From NCBI GenBank assembly GCA_900546675.1, contig URDQ01000007.1, positions 1 through 43,477 of the forward strand: a DNA stretch of 43,477 bases, written 5' to 3'. Both the position numbers and the translations under genes were made by a program. Source of the stretch: an uncultured Porphyromonas sp. Its GTDB lineage: Bacteria; Bacteroidota; Bacteroidia; Bacteroidales; Porphyromonadaceae. The notes under the pieces are model-generated. The model saw only the letters and a list, made by a program, of their open reading frames with translations, was not told the DNA's origin and searched no databases. Shown one piece after another: positions 8,231 to 16,175 of the stretch; position 1 is the stretch's first letter, and the number at the start of each line of letters is the position of its first letter.

Positions 8231-9244
8231 TCAGTGTGTCTTTTGCTTTTTAGAAGACGCTGTCTCCTCTATGAGAAGAGCTTCCTTTTGGGCTGCGGTA
8301 AGACGTGTCTGAGCGATCTTATCTAGGTTGACAAGCGGTGTGTCTAGGGTGAACTGCATCTTCTGTCGCCTTATGGGGTGGAAGATGGTTAGCTCGGTAG
8401 TGCGTAGTGCTAGGTACTTGCTGAGCTCTGGTGCAATGGACTCACTGGCTCGATGATCCCCAAGGAGCGGGTGCCCTATGCTAGCGAGCGTGGAGCGGAT
8501 ACTATTATTGCGTGTGAGTAGTGAGAGGCTTACTCTCGTGATATAAGGACCTGTGGCGAGTACCTCGTAACTGGCTCTAAAGGTGGCTGGCTTCTTGCCT
8601 TTAGCGGGCGATGCAGCAGAGCGTCGCTTGTCGGTGCCTCTCTTCTTGTCCCTAGTCGGGCGGGTCGTCAGCTCACCACTGCTGGTCTCTAGTGTACCCA
8701 GTACGACTGCCTCAAAGCTATTGGATAGGACGAAGCTACGCCACTCAGCGAGCAGGTCTTGCTGTAGCTGTCTGTCTCGCGCTACGATGATAATCCCTTC
8801 GGTGTCTCGGTCGAGACGATTCAAGAGGAAGATCTTTTCGTTGGGATCGACCTTCTTGAGATGATGCGTCAGAACTTGAAAGAGACTACTTTTGCTGGCG
8901 CCTCCGACGGAGATGGTAGGGATGCCAGGACGCTTGTGCAGGACGATGAACTGCTCGTCGCGGTATAGCTCCTCTATGAGCGGATGCTGCAACTCCTCGG
9001 CAGCTCCTACGTTGTAGATCTCTATGGTCTCACTCGTGGCGACGGGTGCATCAAACTGCGTGGTCGTCACTCCCGCCAGCACGACACATCGATTGCGCAG
9101 ATACTGCTTGACAGTGGTGCGACTTAACTCTGGGAGTAGTGCGAAGAGTAGCTCGAGGAGTGCTCCCGATTCTTTTGCCGTGAAGCTGTAGATGCGCTCT
9201 CGTTGAGGAGCTTTTCGGATATTCTGTGAGGGCTTAGGAGGCAT
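8231..9244 (-). CDS. RluA-family pseudouridine synthase
   Basis: Predicted to isomerise uridine to pseudouridine in rRNA or tRNA. An S4-like RNA-binding region is recognisable near residues 20-75 (RTTVKQYLRNRCVVLAG). The catalytic motif LNRLDRDTEG lies near residue 142, containing the conserved catalytic Asp. A basic Lys/Arg-rich insert at about 195-220 (RDKKRGTDKRR, KGKKPA) is less usual. The C terminus ends in a polar, basic tail. Which RluA subgroup and target site cannot be decided here. It starts 9 bp after the small membrane protein gene and is probably translated from the same mRNA. Confidence 0.9.
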   Translation of the reverse strand: MPPKPSQNIRKAPQRERIYSFTAKESGALLELLFALLPELSRTTVKQYLRNRCVVLAGVTTTQFDAPVATSETIEIYNVGAAEELQHPLIEELYRDEQFIVLHKRPGIPTISVGGASKSSLFQVLTHHLKKVDPNEKIFLLNRLDRDTEGIIIVARDRQLQQDLLAEWRSFVLSNSFEAVVLGTLETSSGELTTRPTRDKKRGTDKRRSAASPAKGKKPATFRASYEVLATGPYITRVSLSLLTRNNSIRSTLASIGHPLLGDHRASESIAPELSKYLALRTTELTIFHPIRRQKMQFTLDTPLVNLDKIAQTRLTAAQKEALLIEETASSKKQKTH

Positions 9245-9253
9245 GGAGAGAAT

Positions 9254-9631
9254 TTAGTCTGCTTGATGATCCTCTGGGTTGTGAGGCTTATGATATAGGA
9301 GGACTGTATTCGAGTAGAGCAGTAAGACTGACGCAATCATAAGTACGAGTCTCCAGTATGACTGCTCGACGATGAAGAGGTAAGAGCCTGCGACAAAGAG
9401 GACGCCCGCTAGGAGCGCTATGCCTCGTAGACGCTTCGTGCGCAGGTCTACACCATTCTTGTCCACGAGTGCCTGACTCATCGTGTAGAGTAGCGATCCG
9501 GCTATGAGTAGATAGCCAAAGAGTACACCTGGATAGAAGAGATGTAGGAGTAAGCTCACAAACATAAGAATGAGCCCAAGCTTATAGCAGATGTTGATGG
9601 CCCGTTGGCGAGAGGATGCTTGCTGAGACAT
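9254..9631 (-). CDS. Small conserved membrane protein, unknown function
   Basis: A 125-residue protein with four clear hydrophobic segments, at about 17-36, 37-52, 71-90 and 91-112, separated by a polar loop (VDKNGVDLRTKRLRG). The positively charged N terminus and loops suggest both ends are cytoplasmic. I do not recognise a named family. It lies between the DivIC/FtsB-like gene (47 bp upstream) and the pseudouridine synthase (9 bp downstream), so it is probably expressed with them. Function is not inferred. Confidence 0.75.
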   Translation of the reverse strand: MSQQASSRQRAINICYKLGLILMFVSLLLHLFYPGVLFGYLLIAGSLLYTMSQALVDKNGVDLRTKRLRGIALLAGVLFVAGSYLFIVEQSYWRLVLMIASVLLLYSNTVLLYHKPHNPEDHQAD

Positions 9632-9678
9632 AGTGTGCTAGTTAGAGGGGTATGGTGGGGGGAGATGGTTAAGTAAGC

Positions 9679-10050
9679 TTATTTGTCCTCATCTTCTTCC
9701 GAAGCGGGTCGATCCTTGATGAAGAAGATGACCTCCTCAGGGCGCTGCATACGATACTCCTCACGAGCGATACGCTCTAGCGAAGCTTTGTCCTGCTTAT
9801 AGCTGTCTATCTTTATGCTGTCACTACGATAAGCCTCTTCGAGTTGCTTGCACTCATCGGTGAGTGCTTGTATGCGATGCGAGTAGCGGAGCTGCTTGCC
9901 GAGGTTGGAGTCGCTTATGGCAAAGGTATAGATACCCATCCCCAAGACTATCAAGCTACATAGGAAGGCTTGCGCCCGCTTGGGGTGCTTTGCACTCATA
10001 CGCTTGATACGACCTTTGAGGCGACCTATAAGCTCTTTGATGGCGGCCAT
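9679..10050 (-). CDS. Septum formation initiator (FtsB/DivIC) family protein
   Basis: Short bitopic membrane protein of the cell-division complex that usually bridges FtsQ and FtsL. A basic cytoplasmic N terminus (residues 1-26) precedes one membrane segment (about 27-46) and then a coiled-coil stretch (55-95). The family C-terminal motif follows as LERIAREEYRMQRPEEVIFFI. Length 123 is normal. It heads a likely minus-strand operon with a small membrane protein, a pseudouridine synthase and dsbD. No TAnnTTTG promoter was found in the short gap to the upstream DUF2807 gene, so that gene may be part of the unit. Confidence 0.88.
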   Translation of the reverse strand: MAAIKELIGRLKGRIKRMSAKHPKRAQAFLCSLIVLGMGIYTFAISDSNLGKQLRYSHRIQALTDECKQLEEAYRSDSIKIDSYKQDKASLERIAREEYRMQRPEEVIFFIKDRPASEEDEDK

Positions 10051-10103
10051 AGCTTCTGGACTGTGTGGTAAGAGGTGGACAGTATGACGTAAGCAAGTGT
10101 CGA

Positions 10104-10952
10104 CTAGCGCATCCTATTTGACGAAGAGCGATCGCTCTGTGAGTCGAGGACTCTAGGAGAGCCGTAGATGGTGAGCTGAGAGGCTCCAGCTAACTTATAG
10201 CGCAGGTTATTGCTATTGTGAATCTCTGCGGAGGAGGCTCCAGCTAGTGAGAGGTCTAGATCTGAAACGGTTAGCTCCTCGCCATCAATCTCAGAGGAGC
10301 CTGAGAGTGTAGCTTGCAGGTTGGCGATAGCTCCTTTTAGCTCAGCTTGTGAGCTACCTGAGAGCTGCATAGTCATCTGACCTAGCTGATTAACTATCAG
10401 ATCGACATCAGAGGCTCCCGATAGGTTCACCATAGCTCGCTTGGCCTGTACAGTACCAGACACTTCGCTCGCTCCAGAAGCTTCGATGCTTATCTCTTTT
10501 GCCTTGATGGTAAGATCATCTATCTCTGAGGAGCCCGACAGATGGGCTGTGAATTGTGGCGCTTCAAACCGCCCGATGAAGCAAGCCTCCGTAGCACCCG
10601 CTAGGTCTATCTTGGTAATGTGTGGCATCGAGATATGTATGGTGATGTCGTCAGAGTCAAAGGGGTACTTGACATCTTGCTTTAAGCTAATGTAGAGGGT
10701 CTCGCCTTTCTGCTCTATTTGGACATCGTCCATATACTTCTCAGGAGCCGAGACTGACACTGAGTACTCTGCGCCTTGTGTGATCTCAAGGTCGAGACCT
10801 CGATTAGCATTGATCGCAGTGAAGTCCGTGAAGTTGACCTCTTGTTGCGACATCGTCTTAGATCCTTTCTTGTAGACGCAACTAGAGGTGCAGCATCCAC
10901 AGAGGACGACAAGGAGGAGCAGAGAGCTGGTTAGTATAGATTTGTAAGACAT
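10104..10952 (-). CDS. DUF2807 (head-GIN) domain lipoprotein
   Basis: Exported protein of a common Bacteroidota family (putative auto-transporter adhesin, head GIN domain). Function is unproven. The chosen start gives a typical lipoprotein leader (MSYKSILTSS, then LLVVLCGC). An in-frame ATG at 11039 overlaps the promoter and would disrupt the leader. The mature part is a repetitive beta-solenoid-like fold. Short SGSSE/SGASE/AGAS turns recur about every 19-22 residues from residue 125 on (for example LSGSSEIDDL, ASGASEVSG, LSGSSEIDG). The Ser/Gly/Ala-rich turns resemble a right-handed beta helix. It is divergent from the DUF4294 gene and shares its promoter region. Confidence 0.88.
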   Translation of the reverse strand: MSYKSILTSSLLLLVVLCGCCTSSCVYKKGSKTMSQQEVNFTDFTAINANRGLDLEITQGAEYSVSVSAPEKYMDDVQIEQKGETLYISLKQDVKYPFDSDDITIHISMPHITKIDLAGATEACFIGRFEAPQFTAHLSGSSEIDDLTIKAKEISIEASGASEVSGTVQAKRAMVNLSGASDVDLIVNQLGQMTMQLSGSSQAELKGAIANLQATLSGSSEIDGEELTVSDLDLSLAGASSAEIHNSNNLRYKLAGASQLTIYGSPRVLDSQSDRSSSNRMR

Positions 10953-10997
10953 AACTTCATTCGTCAATAGGTTGGTATGAGGAACTTTAATTAGTTG

Positions 10998-11005
10998 TAC
11001 CTTTG
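10998..11005 (+). promoter_or_regulatory. Promoter -7 element for DUF4294 gene
   Basis: TACCTTTG on the plus strand, 64 bp before the ATG at 11070. It lies only 22 bp from an identical element on the other strand, so the two promoters face back to back and their -33 regions overlap. Confidence 0.65.
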
Positions 11006-11027
11006 TCAGGTGCTTCCTATTGGTTGT

Positions 11028-11035
11028 CAAAGGTA
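11028..11035 (-). promoter_or_regulatory. Promoter -7 element for DUF2807 gene
   Basis: The minus strand reads TACCTTTG. Transcription leftward would give a leader of about 65-70 bases before the start at 10952. This position supports 10952 rather than 11039 as the start codon. Confidence 0.65.
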
Positions 11036-11069
11036 ACAAATTCTCTTATAAGACACCCCATTTGTAACT

Positions 11070-11702
11070 ATGAAATGTTTGACTAAGCTCTCTATCTGCT
11101 TGCTACTCTCCCTCATACTACTCTCCGCTAAAAGCCTGAAGGGTGCTGATGTATCCCCGATTTACAGCAATATGGATGAGTCTTTTGTACAGGCTCCTGA
11201 TACACTCTCTGAGGAGGATATCGTCAGCATACTCCTACCTGAAGTGAGAGTCTCAGGGACTCCTCATAAGCCTCTCACGAAGTCAGAGCGCTACGCTTAC
11301 TGGCGACGTGTGCGAGATGTCAAGAAAGTGCTTCCTATTGCGGAGGAGCTGAGCCGTATGATCATTGAGACGTACGAATATGTGGAGACCTTCCCCACGG
11401 AGCGTGAGCGTCGTGAGCATTTGGCTCGTGTCAAGAAGGATTTGGTCAAGGAGTATACACCACGAATGAAGGATCTGACTCTCGGGCAGGGGTTACTCCT
11501 CATCAAGCTGGTAAATAGAGAGACTGGCTCGACGGGGTATGAGATCGTTAAGTCGATCTATGGCGGATTTACCGCTACGTGGTACAACGCCTTTGCAAAG
11601 CTATACGGAGGTAACTTAGATATGACGTTTGACCCAGAGCATGTAGAGGATGATGCCGTCACGGAGCGCATCATCTACCTTTGGAGAAACGGCTTGCTCT
11701 AG
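11070..11702 (+). CDS. DUF4294 domain-containing exported protein
   Basis: Bacteroidota-specific family of unknown function. A signal peptide covers residues 1-25. The conserved region starts near residue 70 with YWRRVRDVKKVLPIAEEL and continues to LTLGQGLLLIKLVNRETG near 148-165. This is the usual DUF4294 signature and is mostly helical. The C terminus ends with NLDMTFDPE and a short tail. It is convergent with miaA, whose stop lies 13 bp away, leaving no room for a separate terminator. It is divergent from the DUF2807 lipoprotein gene. Confidence 0.88.
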   Translation: MKCLTKLSICLLLSLILLSAKSLKGADVSPIYSNMDESFVQAPDTLSEEDIVSILLPEVRVSGTPHKPLTKSERYAYWRRVRDVKKVLPIAEELSRMIIETYEYVETFPTERERREHLARVKKDLVKEYTPRMKDLTLGQGLLLIKLVNRETGSTGYEIVKSIYGGFTATWYNAFAKLYGGNLDMTFDPEHVEDDAVTERIIYLWRNGLL

Positions 11703-11715
11703 CACGCTTCCGACC

Positions 11716-12657
11716 TTACAAACCCCTAACTAGTCGTAGCACTCGGTCTCGCTGGTGGGCGACTGGCTGATGTCCATCGATCCAATGTATAGGGAGTCCA
11801 CGGCGGGTCATACCTCGGAACCAAGTCATCTGTCTCTTGGCAAACTGATGAATAGCGGTCGCTAGCTGCTCCTCCATCTCGGAGTAGCTGAGCTTACCTT
11901 GTAAGTATAAGGTGATGAAGCGGTACTCCAAACCATACGCAATGAGCGTGTCAGCGGGGACTTGCTCGTCGAGCAGGCGCTCCACCTCAGCAACCATTCC
12001 CTCCTCCAATCTGCTCCGCAGTCGCTGGTCTATACGTCGTATGATCTCTTGACGAGCTAAGCGTAGCCCGATGATGAGTGGTGGCTTTTGCTGCTTAGCT
12101 TCACGGAGAGCCTCTTGGTAAGCTTGATACTGCTCAGGATGCTGCGCATAGTGCCGCGCTACCTCAATGGCTCGGATACACTTGCGTGCGGAGCTCGGGT
12201 CTACATGCTCTATGCGTGGATAGCGACTGAGTATAGCTCGCAGGTCGGCTAGACTGAGCTGCTCTAGCTCCTGGCGCAGTACAGAGTCGGGTGACACCTG
12301 GTGCATAGGTCTCGTCTGTAGCACCTGCTCGACATAGAGTCCTGACCCTCCGACGAAGATCGGCTTGAGCTGCTGCGAGACCACCTCGTGATACGCCTTG
12401 TCAAAGAGCTGTGTATACTCAAAGAGGTTGAACGGTTGCCCAGCTGGGACAATATCGATAAGGTAATGAGGTATGGAGCCACGCTCCGTGGTATAGGCAT
12501 CTAGATCCTTGCCAGTACCTATATCCATACCGACGAAGACCTGTCTGCTGTCGCCACTGAGTATGGCTCCATGCAGCTCCTCAGCTAGAGCTACGCCCAA
12601 GGCTGTCTTACCGCAAGCGGTAGGACCTACGACTGTGAGTAACTCGGGGTAGTACAC
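11716..12657 (-). CDS. miaA: tRNA dimethylallyltransferase
   Basis: Adds a dimethylallyl group to N6 of adenine 37 in tRNAs that read codons beginning with U. The Walker A motif GPTACGKT is at residues 10-17, followed by SGDSRQVFVGMDIGTGK (34-50), the DSR/Q motif typical of MiaA. The middle domain contains FVGGSGLYVEQVL. The C-terminal KRQMTWFRGM is also typical. Length 313 is normal. It is the last gene of the minus-strand run that starts at bamD and lies 77 bp after guaB. tRNA-Phe(GAA), one of its usual substrates, is also in this window. Confidence 0.95.
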   Translation of the reverse strand: MYYPELLTVVGPTACGKTALGVALAEELHGAILSGDSRQVFVGMDIGTGKDLDAYTTERGSIPHYLIDIVPAGQPFNLFEYTQLFDKAYHEVVSQQLKPIFVGGSGLYVEQVLQTRPMHQVSPDSVLRQELEQLSLADLRAILSRYPRIEHVDPSSARKCIRAIEVARHYAQHPEQYQAYQEALREAKQQKPPLIIGLRLARQEIIRRIDQRLRSRLEEGMVAEVERLLDEQVPADTLIAYGLEYRFITLYLQGKLSYSEMEEQLATAIHQFAKRQMTWFRGMTRRGLPIHWIDGHQPVAHQRDRVLRLVRGL

Positions 12658-12734
12658 TAAACAGGATACTTCAGCGAGGAGGGATTATCTACTAATCAGG
12701 AGAGCAGATGCTTACTGATTAAAGCGTACACGCA

Positions 12735-14237
12735 TTAGGTGCGATCCTTGCGAATGACATCGTGTGCGCCTCCCTCGATGATAGAGGTCGAGGAGACGAG
12801 TGTGAGCTTAGCATGCTTGCGAAGCGACTCCAGATCGACCGTACCACAGCTACTCATCGTTGCTTTGATCTTGCTGAGCGTCTGATCGAGTGTGTCCTTC
12901 ATCGGACCAGCGTAGGGAACATAGCTGTCGACACCCTCCTCAAACTTCATCGTCGTGGAGGTGCCTCCACCATCATATCGCTGCCAGTTGTGAGCACGGT
13001 TTGAACCCTCGCCCCAGTACTCCTTGACAATGTTATTACCGATGCGGAGCTTCTCCGTGGGAGACTCGTCGAAGCGTGCGAAGTATCGTCCCATCATAAG
13101 GAAGTCGGCACCCATAGCTAGAGCGAGTGTCATATGGTAGTCATGTACGATACCTCCATCGCTACAGATGGGTACATAGATGCCAGTCTCACGGTAGTAG
13201 TCGTCACGAGCCTGGGCTACGTCGATGACCGCCGTGGCTTGCCCACGACCGATGCCTTTCTGCTCGCGGGTGATACAGATAGAGCCACCACCGATGCCGA
13301 CCTTGACAAAGTCTGCACCAGCCTCTACGAGGTAGCGGAAGCCGTCCTGATCGACCACATTGCCGGCGCCTACGATGACGCTGTCGCCATACTGCTCACG
13401 TATCCAAGTGATGGTCTCCTTCTGCCATACTGAGAAGCCGTCAGACGAGTCGATACAGAGTACATCTGCTCCCGCCTCTACTAGCGCTGGCACGCGCTCC
13501 TTGTAGTCGCGGGTGTTGATACCTGCACCGACCATGAGCGTCTTGTTGTGCGGGTTCTGTAGCTCGAGCGGGTTCTCCTTGTGACTGTCGTAGTCCTTGC
13601 GGAATACGAAGTAGCAGAGTCGCCGCTCCTCATCAATAATCGGGAGCGCATTGAGCTTGTGCGCCCAGATGATGTCGTTAGCCTCGCTTAGCGAGATCCC
13701 TTTGCGTCCTGTGGTCAGGCGCTCGAAGGGAGTCATAAAGTCAGCCACCTTGCGATCGAGTGAGTCTGTCGATAGTCGGTAGTCTCTACTGGTGACGATG
13801 CCACATAGTACACCATCGGGCGTGCCGTCATCAGTCACTCCTATAGTAGAGTGTCCCGTACGCTGGGTGATAGCTAGCACGTCAGCAAGTGTATCTTTAG
13901 GACTTACGTTGGCATCGCTACGTACGAAGCCCGCCTTAAACTTCTTGACACGAGCCACCATCTCGGCTTCCTCCTCGATGGGTTGCGACCCAAAGATGAA
14001 GGATAGTCCTCCGTTTCGCGCCAGGGCGATAGCCATCGTATCATTGCTAACGCTCTGCATAATAGCCGATACGAAGGGGATGTTCAGATTGATGCGTGAC
14101 TCACCCTCACTGGGACGATACTTAGCCAATGGGGTGCGTAAGGATATTTTGTCTACAGTACACTCGGGCGTTGTCAGCCCTGGGATGAGTAGGTACTCAC
14201 CAAAGGTGTGTGACGTGTCAGGGAAGATGATTGCCAT
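12735..14237 (-). CDS. guaB: IMP dehydrogenase, Tritrichomonas-like type
   Basis: Oxidises IMP to XMP with NAD+, the committed step to GMP. The protein is a TIM barrel with an inserted CBS pair (about 115-235). The catalytic Cys is C321 in GGGSICITREQKG, the substrate-barrel motif is CIDSSDGF near 262, and the mobile flap has the Arg-Tyr pair R420-Y421 in NWQRYDGGG. From memory of family sequences, the N terminus (HTFGEYLLIPGLTT), the ICITREQKGIGRGQAT loop and the ending SIIEGGAHDVI closely match the Tritrichomonas foetus enzyme (C319, R418, Y419). The common bacterial GuaB has SICTTR instead. It sits in an operon with DUF4293, rpoZ and bamD. Confidence 0.93.
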   Translation of the reverse strand: MAIIFPDTSHTFGEYLLIPGLTTPECTVDKISLRTPLAKYRPSEGESRINLNIPFVSAIMQSVSNDTMAIALARNGGLSFIFGSQPIEEEAEMVARVKKFKAGFVRSDANVSPKDTLADVLAITQRTGHSTIGVTDDGTPDGVLCGIVTSRDYRLSTDSLDRKVADFMTPFERLTTGRKGISLSEANDIIWAHKLNALPIIDEERRLCYFVFRKDYDSHKENPLELQNPHNKTLMVGAGINTRDYKERVPALVEAGADVLCIDSSDGFSVWQKETITWIREQYGDSVIVGAGNVVDQDGFRYLVEAGADFVKVGIGGGSICITREQKGIGRGQATAVIDVAQARDDYYRETGIYVPICSDGGIVHDYHMTLALAMGADFLMMGRYFARFDESPTEKLRIGNNIVKEYWGEGSNRAHNWQRYDGGGTSTTMKFEEGVDSYVPYAGPMKDTLDQTLSKIKATMSSCGTVDLESLRKHAKLTLVSSTSIIEGGAHDVIRKDRT

Positions 14238-14309
14238 AGGAAAGAGGAATGAATGGTGGTGGGTGAATGAGGGGAGCTCCTATGAGAGCTGTCTAGGTCG
14301 AAGTCTGTA

Positions 14310-14771
14310 CTAGCGTAGTCTGTTGGAGGCACGTACGAGTATGTCGTCCTTGATGATGTTACGCATAGCCAAATACTGGCATAGTAGATTGATGATCGGC
14401 AGTATGATCCAAAAGCGTATCTGGGTCATCGCCTGCATAAGATCAGCCTGTCGCCAGAGCATATAGGCAAAAGCTACGATAGCAGCTACCATCAGGAGGA
14501 GACCGATGATCGTTAGGCGGATCTGTAGCTTGCGACGCTTGTAGAGGAAGATCGTCACAAAGGAGAGGATCGTCACCAATGAGGTCAGGACGAAGGATAC
14601 TAGATTAAAGTACTTAATGCTAGTCCACCCACTGACGATGAGTCCTGTGAAGTTTGCCGCATAGACTGTCTCCTGACCAGCTGGCGTGACAGTAAAGAGC
14701 GTGAAGAGCAGTAGTAGGGTTGCCGTCACCCCACTGAGGAATAGGTATAGCGTCTGAATGCGTTGCCACAT
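14310..14771 (-). CDS. DUF4293 family membrane protein
   Basis: Bacteroidota-specific membrane protein of 153 residues with four hydrophobic segments (about 6-27, 52-75, 83-105 and 117-135). The start MWQRIQTLYLFL and the end NIIKDDILVRASNRLR are the recognisable family ends. Function is unknown. It commonly follows rpoZ in this phylum and does so here, 31 bp downstream. The start codon is well placed and needs no adjustment. No regulatory site of its own was seen. Confidence 0.88.
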   Translation of the reverse strand: MWQRIQTLYLFLSGVTATLLLLFTLFTVTPAGQETVYAANFTGLIVSGWTSIKYFNLVSFVLTSLVTILSFVTIFLYKRRKLQIRLTIIGLLLMVAAIVAFAYMLWRQADLMQAMTQIRFWIILPIINLLCQYLAMRNIIKDDILVRASNRLR

Positions 14772-14802
14772 AGTGAAGGTAGGATCTAGAGATTTGCCTT
14801 AC

Positions 14803-15141
14803 TTAGTCTTGTGACTCCTCATTGGGAAGACGGAAGTACACCTCACCATTGAGAAACTCGGTGGTAGCTACGAGCGTTGACTTGGGTAGCTGCTCGTAGT
14901 ACTTAGAGATCTCAATCTGCTCACTATTTTCCGTTGGAGTCTCGTCGAGAGTCTCTTGGTAGTTGGCAAACTCTTGTATCCTCTCTCGTATCTCATCGCG
15001 CATCTCTACGGATAGCTGGTTAGCGCGCTTGGAGATGATACGTACAGTCTCGTAAATATTTCCCGTCTGCTCCCAAAGCTCTGGGAGGGAGCGGGTGATC
15101 GTAGTCTGTGGTACGGATTGCTTCTTATTCTTTGTAGTCAT
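14803..15141 (-). CDS. rpoZ: RNA polymerase omega subunit (Bacteroidota type)
   Basis: Small structural subunit that helps fold and hold beta' in RNA polymerase. The family core is visible in TGNIYETVRIISKRANQLSVEMRDE (about 27-51; the conserved Arg-Ala-Asn-Gln is the key part). The Bacteroidota-specific extension QIEISKYYEQLPKSTLVATTE follows near 71-91. Length is 112. It lies between bamD (72 bp upstream) and the DUF4293 gene (31 bp downstream), a frequent order in the phylum. Automated annotation often calls this family hypothetical. Confidence 0.9.
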   Translation of the reverse strand: MTTKNKKQSVPQTTITRSLPELWEQTGNIYETVRIISKRANQLSVEMRDEIRERIQEFANYQETLDETPTENSEQIEISKYYEQLPKSTLVATTEFLNGEVYFRLPNEESQD

Positions 15142-15213
15142 AATGCGAAAAGTGGAGTCTTAGTATGTGAGTGTGGTGCGGGAGAGGGCTCTACCTCGTC
15201 TCGCAGCCTTTGT

Positions 15214-16026
15214 CTAGCTGACGATCATGCGCTGTGCACGATCACGTAGTGTCTTAGCACGCTTGAGGTGCTTCCCCTCGGGGAAGGCATTCTCATAGTT
15301 ATAGTAAGCATCTATGACCTCGCGTAGTCGTCCCTGTTTCTTGCTCTCTACACTATTGACCGCCTGCTGGTAGGAAGCCTCTACAATGATGAAGAGTAGA
15401 TCCTCACGATGCTTGGTGTAGGGATAAGATTTGAGCGCATTGCGGGCCGTGATGATGGCTGATATGTAATTGTTGCCTAGGTAGGTACCCAAATTGTAGT
15501 ATAGGTCTGCGGTAATCAGCTCCTTCTTGGCTAGGTTGTCCTGCAGATCGAAGAGCATCTGCTCTACCTCCTTACGATGCTCGCTCTGAGGGTAGGCCTC
15601 TAAGAAGCCTTGTAGCTCCTTGAGCGCACTATAGGTGACCGACTGATCTAGGCGTGGGTCGGGGGCTATACGATAGAGCGCTAGTCCCGTCTTGTAGTGA
15701 GCCTCTGCGGCTCTCGGATCTTGTGGGTACTTGCTGTACAGCCTGCGAAAGTACTCAGCAGCATTAGACTCCTGCTTGTTCTGTAGGAGTGCATCGGCCA
15801 TAATGTAGAGAGCCTGAGCGCCCTCTTGCGTCCCTTCGTAGTGTGGTAAGACGTCGACCATTAGCTCTGCCACACGGCTATACTTACCCTCGTTGTAGTA
15901 CTTCTTGGCATAGGAGTAGCGTAGCGTGGGGTCTTTAGACTTCTGTATGCGCATATACTCAGCGCAGCTACTAGTGAGCAGGAGCCAGCTGAGAGCTAAG
16001 AGACTGAGGAGCGTTTGTCTTGTCAT
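15214..16026 (-). CDS. bamD: Outer membrane assembly lipoprotein BamD
   Basis: Essential lipoprotein of the BAM complex that inserts beta-barrel proteins into the outer membrane. A leader with lipobox LTSSC (Cys21) is followed by TPR-type repeats: YAKKYYNEGKYSRVAELM near 40-57, ALYIMADALLQNKQESNAAEYF near 74, and KTGLALYRIAPDPRLDQS near 110. The 270-residue length matches Bacteroidota BamD. It heads the minus-strand unit bamD-rpoZ-DUF4293-guaB-miaA and has its own promoter at 16056-16063. The prs terminator separates it from the gene upstream. Confidence 0.92.
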   Translation of the reverse strand: MTRQTLLSLLALSWLLLTSSCAEYMRIQKSKDPTLRYSYAKKYYNEGKYSRVAELMVDVLPHYEGTQEGAQALYIMADALLQNKQESNAAEYFRRLYSKYPQDPRAAEAHYKTGLALYRIAPDPRLDQSVTYSALKELQGFLEAYPQSEHRKEVEQMLFDLQDNLAKKELITADLYYNLGTYLGNNYISAIITARNALKSYPYTKHREDLLFIIVEASYQQAVNSVESKKQGRLREVIDAYYNYENAFPEGKHLKRAKTLRDRAQRMIVS

Positions 16027-16055
16027 ACTTAATACCTACAGGATACTATTGCACG

Positions 16056-16063
16056 CAAAGGTA
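16056..16063 (-). promoter_or_regulatory. bamD promoter -7 element
   Basis: The minus strand reads TACCTTTG, within GTACCTTTGC, 30 bp before the bamD ATG. It lies just downstream of the prs terminator. Confidence 0.7.
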
Positions 16064-16104
16064 CGAAAAAAGAGATTAGAACGAGATCGCTCGTAGTCCC
16101 TTTG

Positions 16105-16158
16105 ATAAAAGGAAAGATACCCTAACCGACCCATCGGAGAGTCGGCTAGGGTATCTTT
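16105..16158 (-). terminator. prs terminator
   Basis: Arms 16113-16130 and 16141-16158 pair over 18 bp with one mismatch and a 10-base loop. On the minus strand the hairpin is followed by CCTTTTATC. It begins about 18 bp after the prs stop codon. Confidence 0.88.
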
Positions 16159-16175
16159 GTATCAAAGATCTGTGT

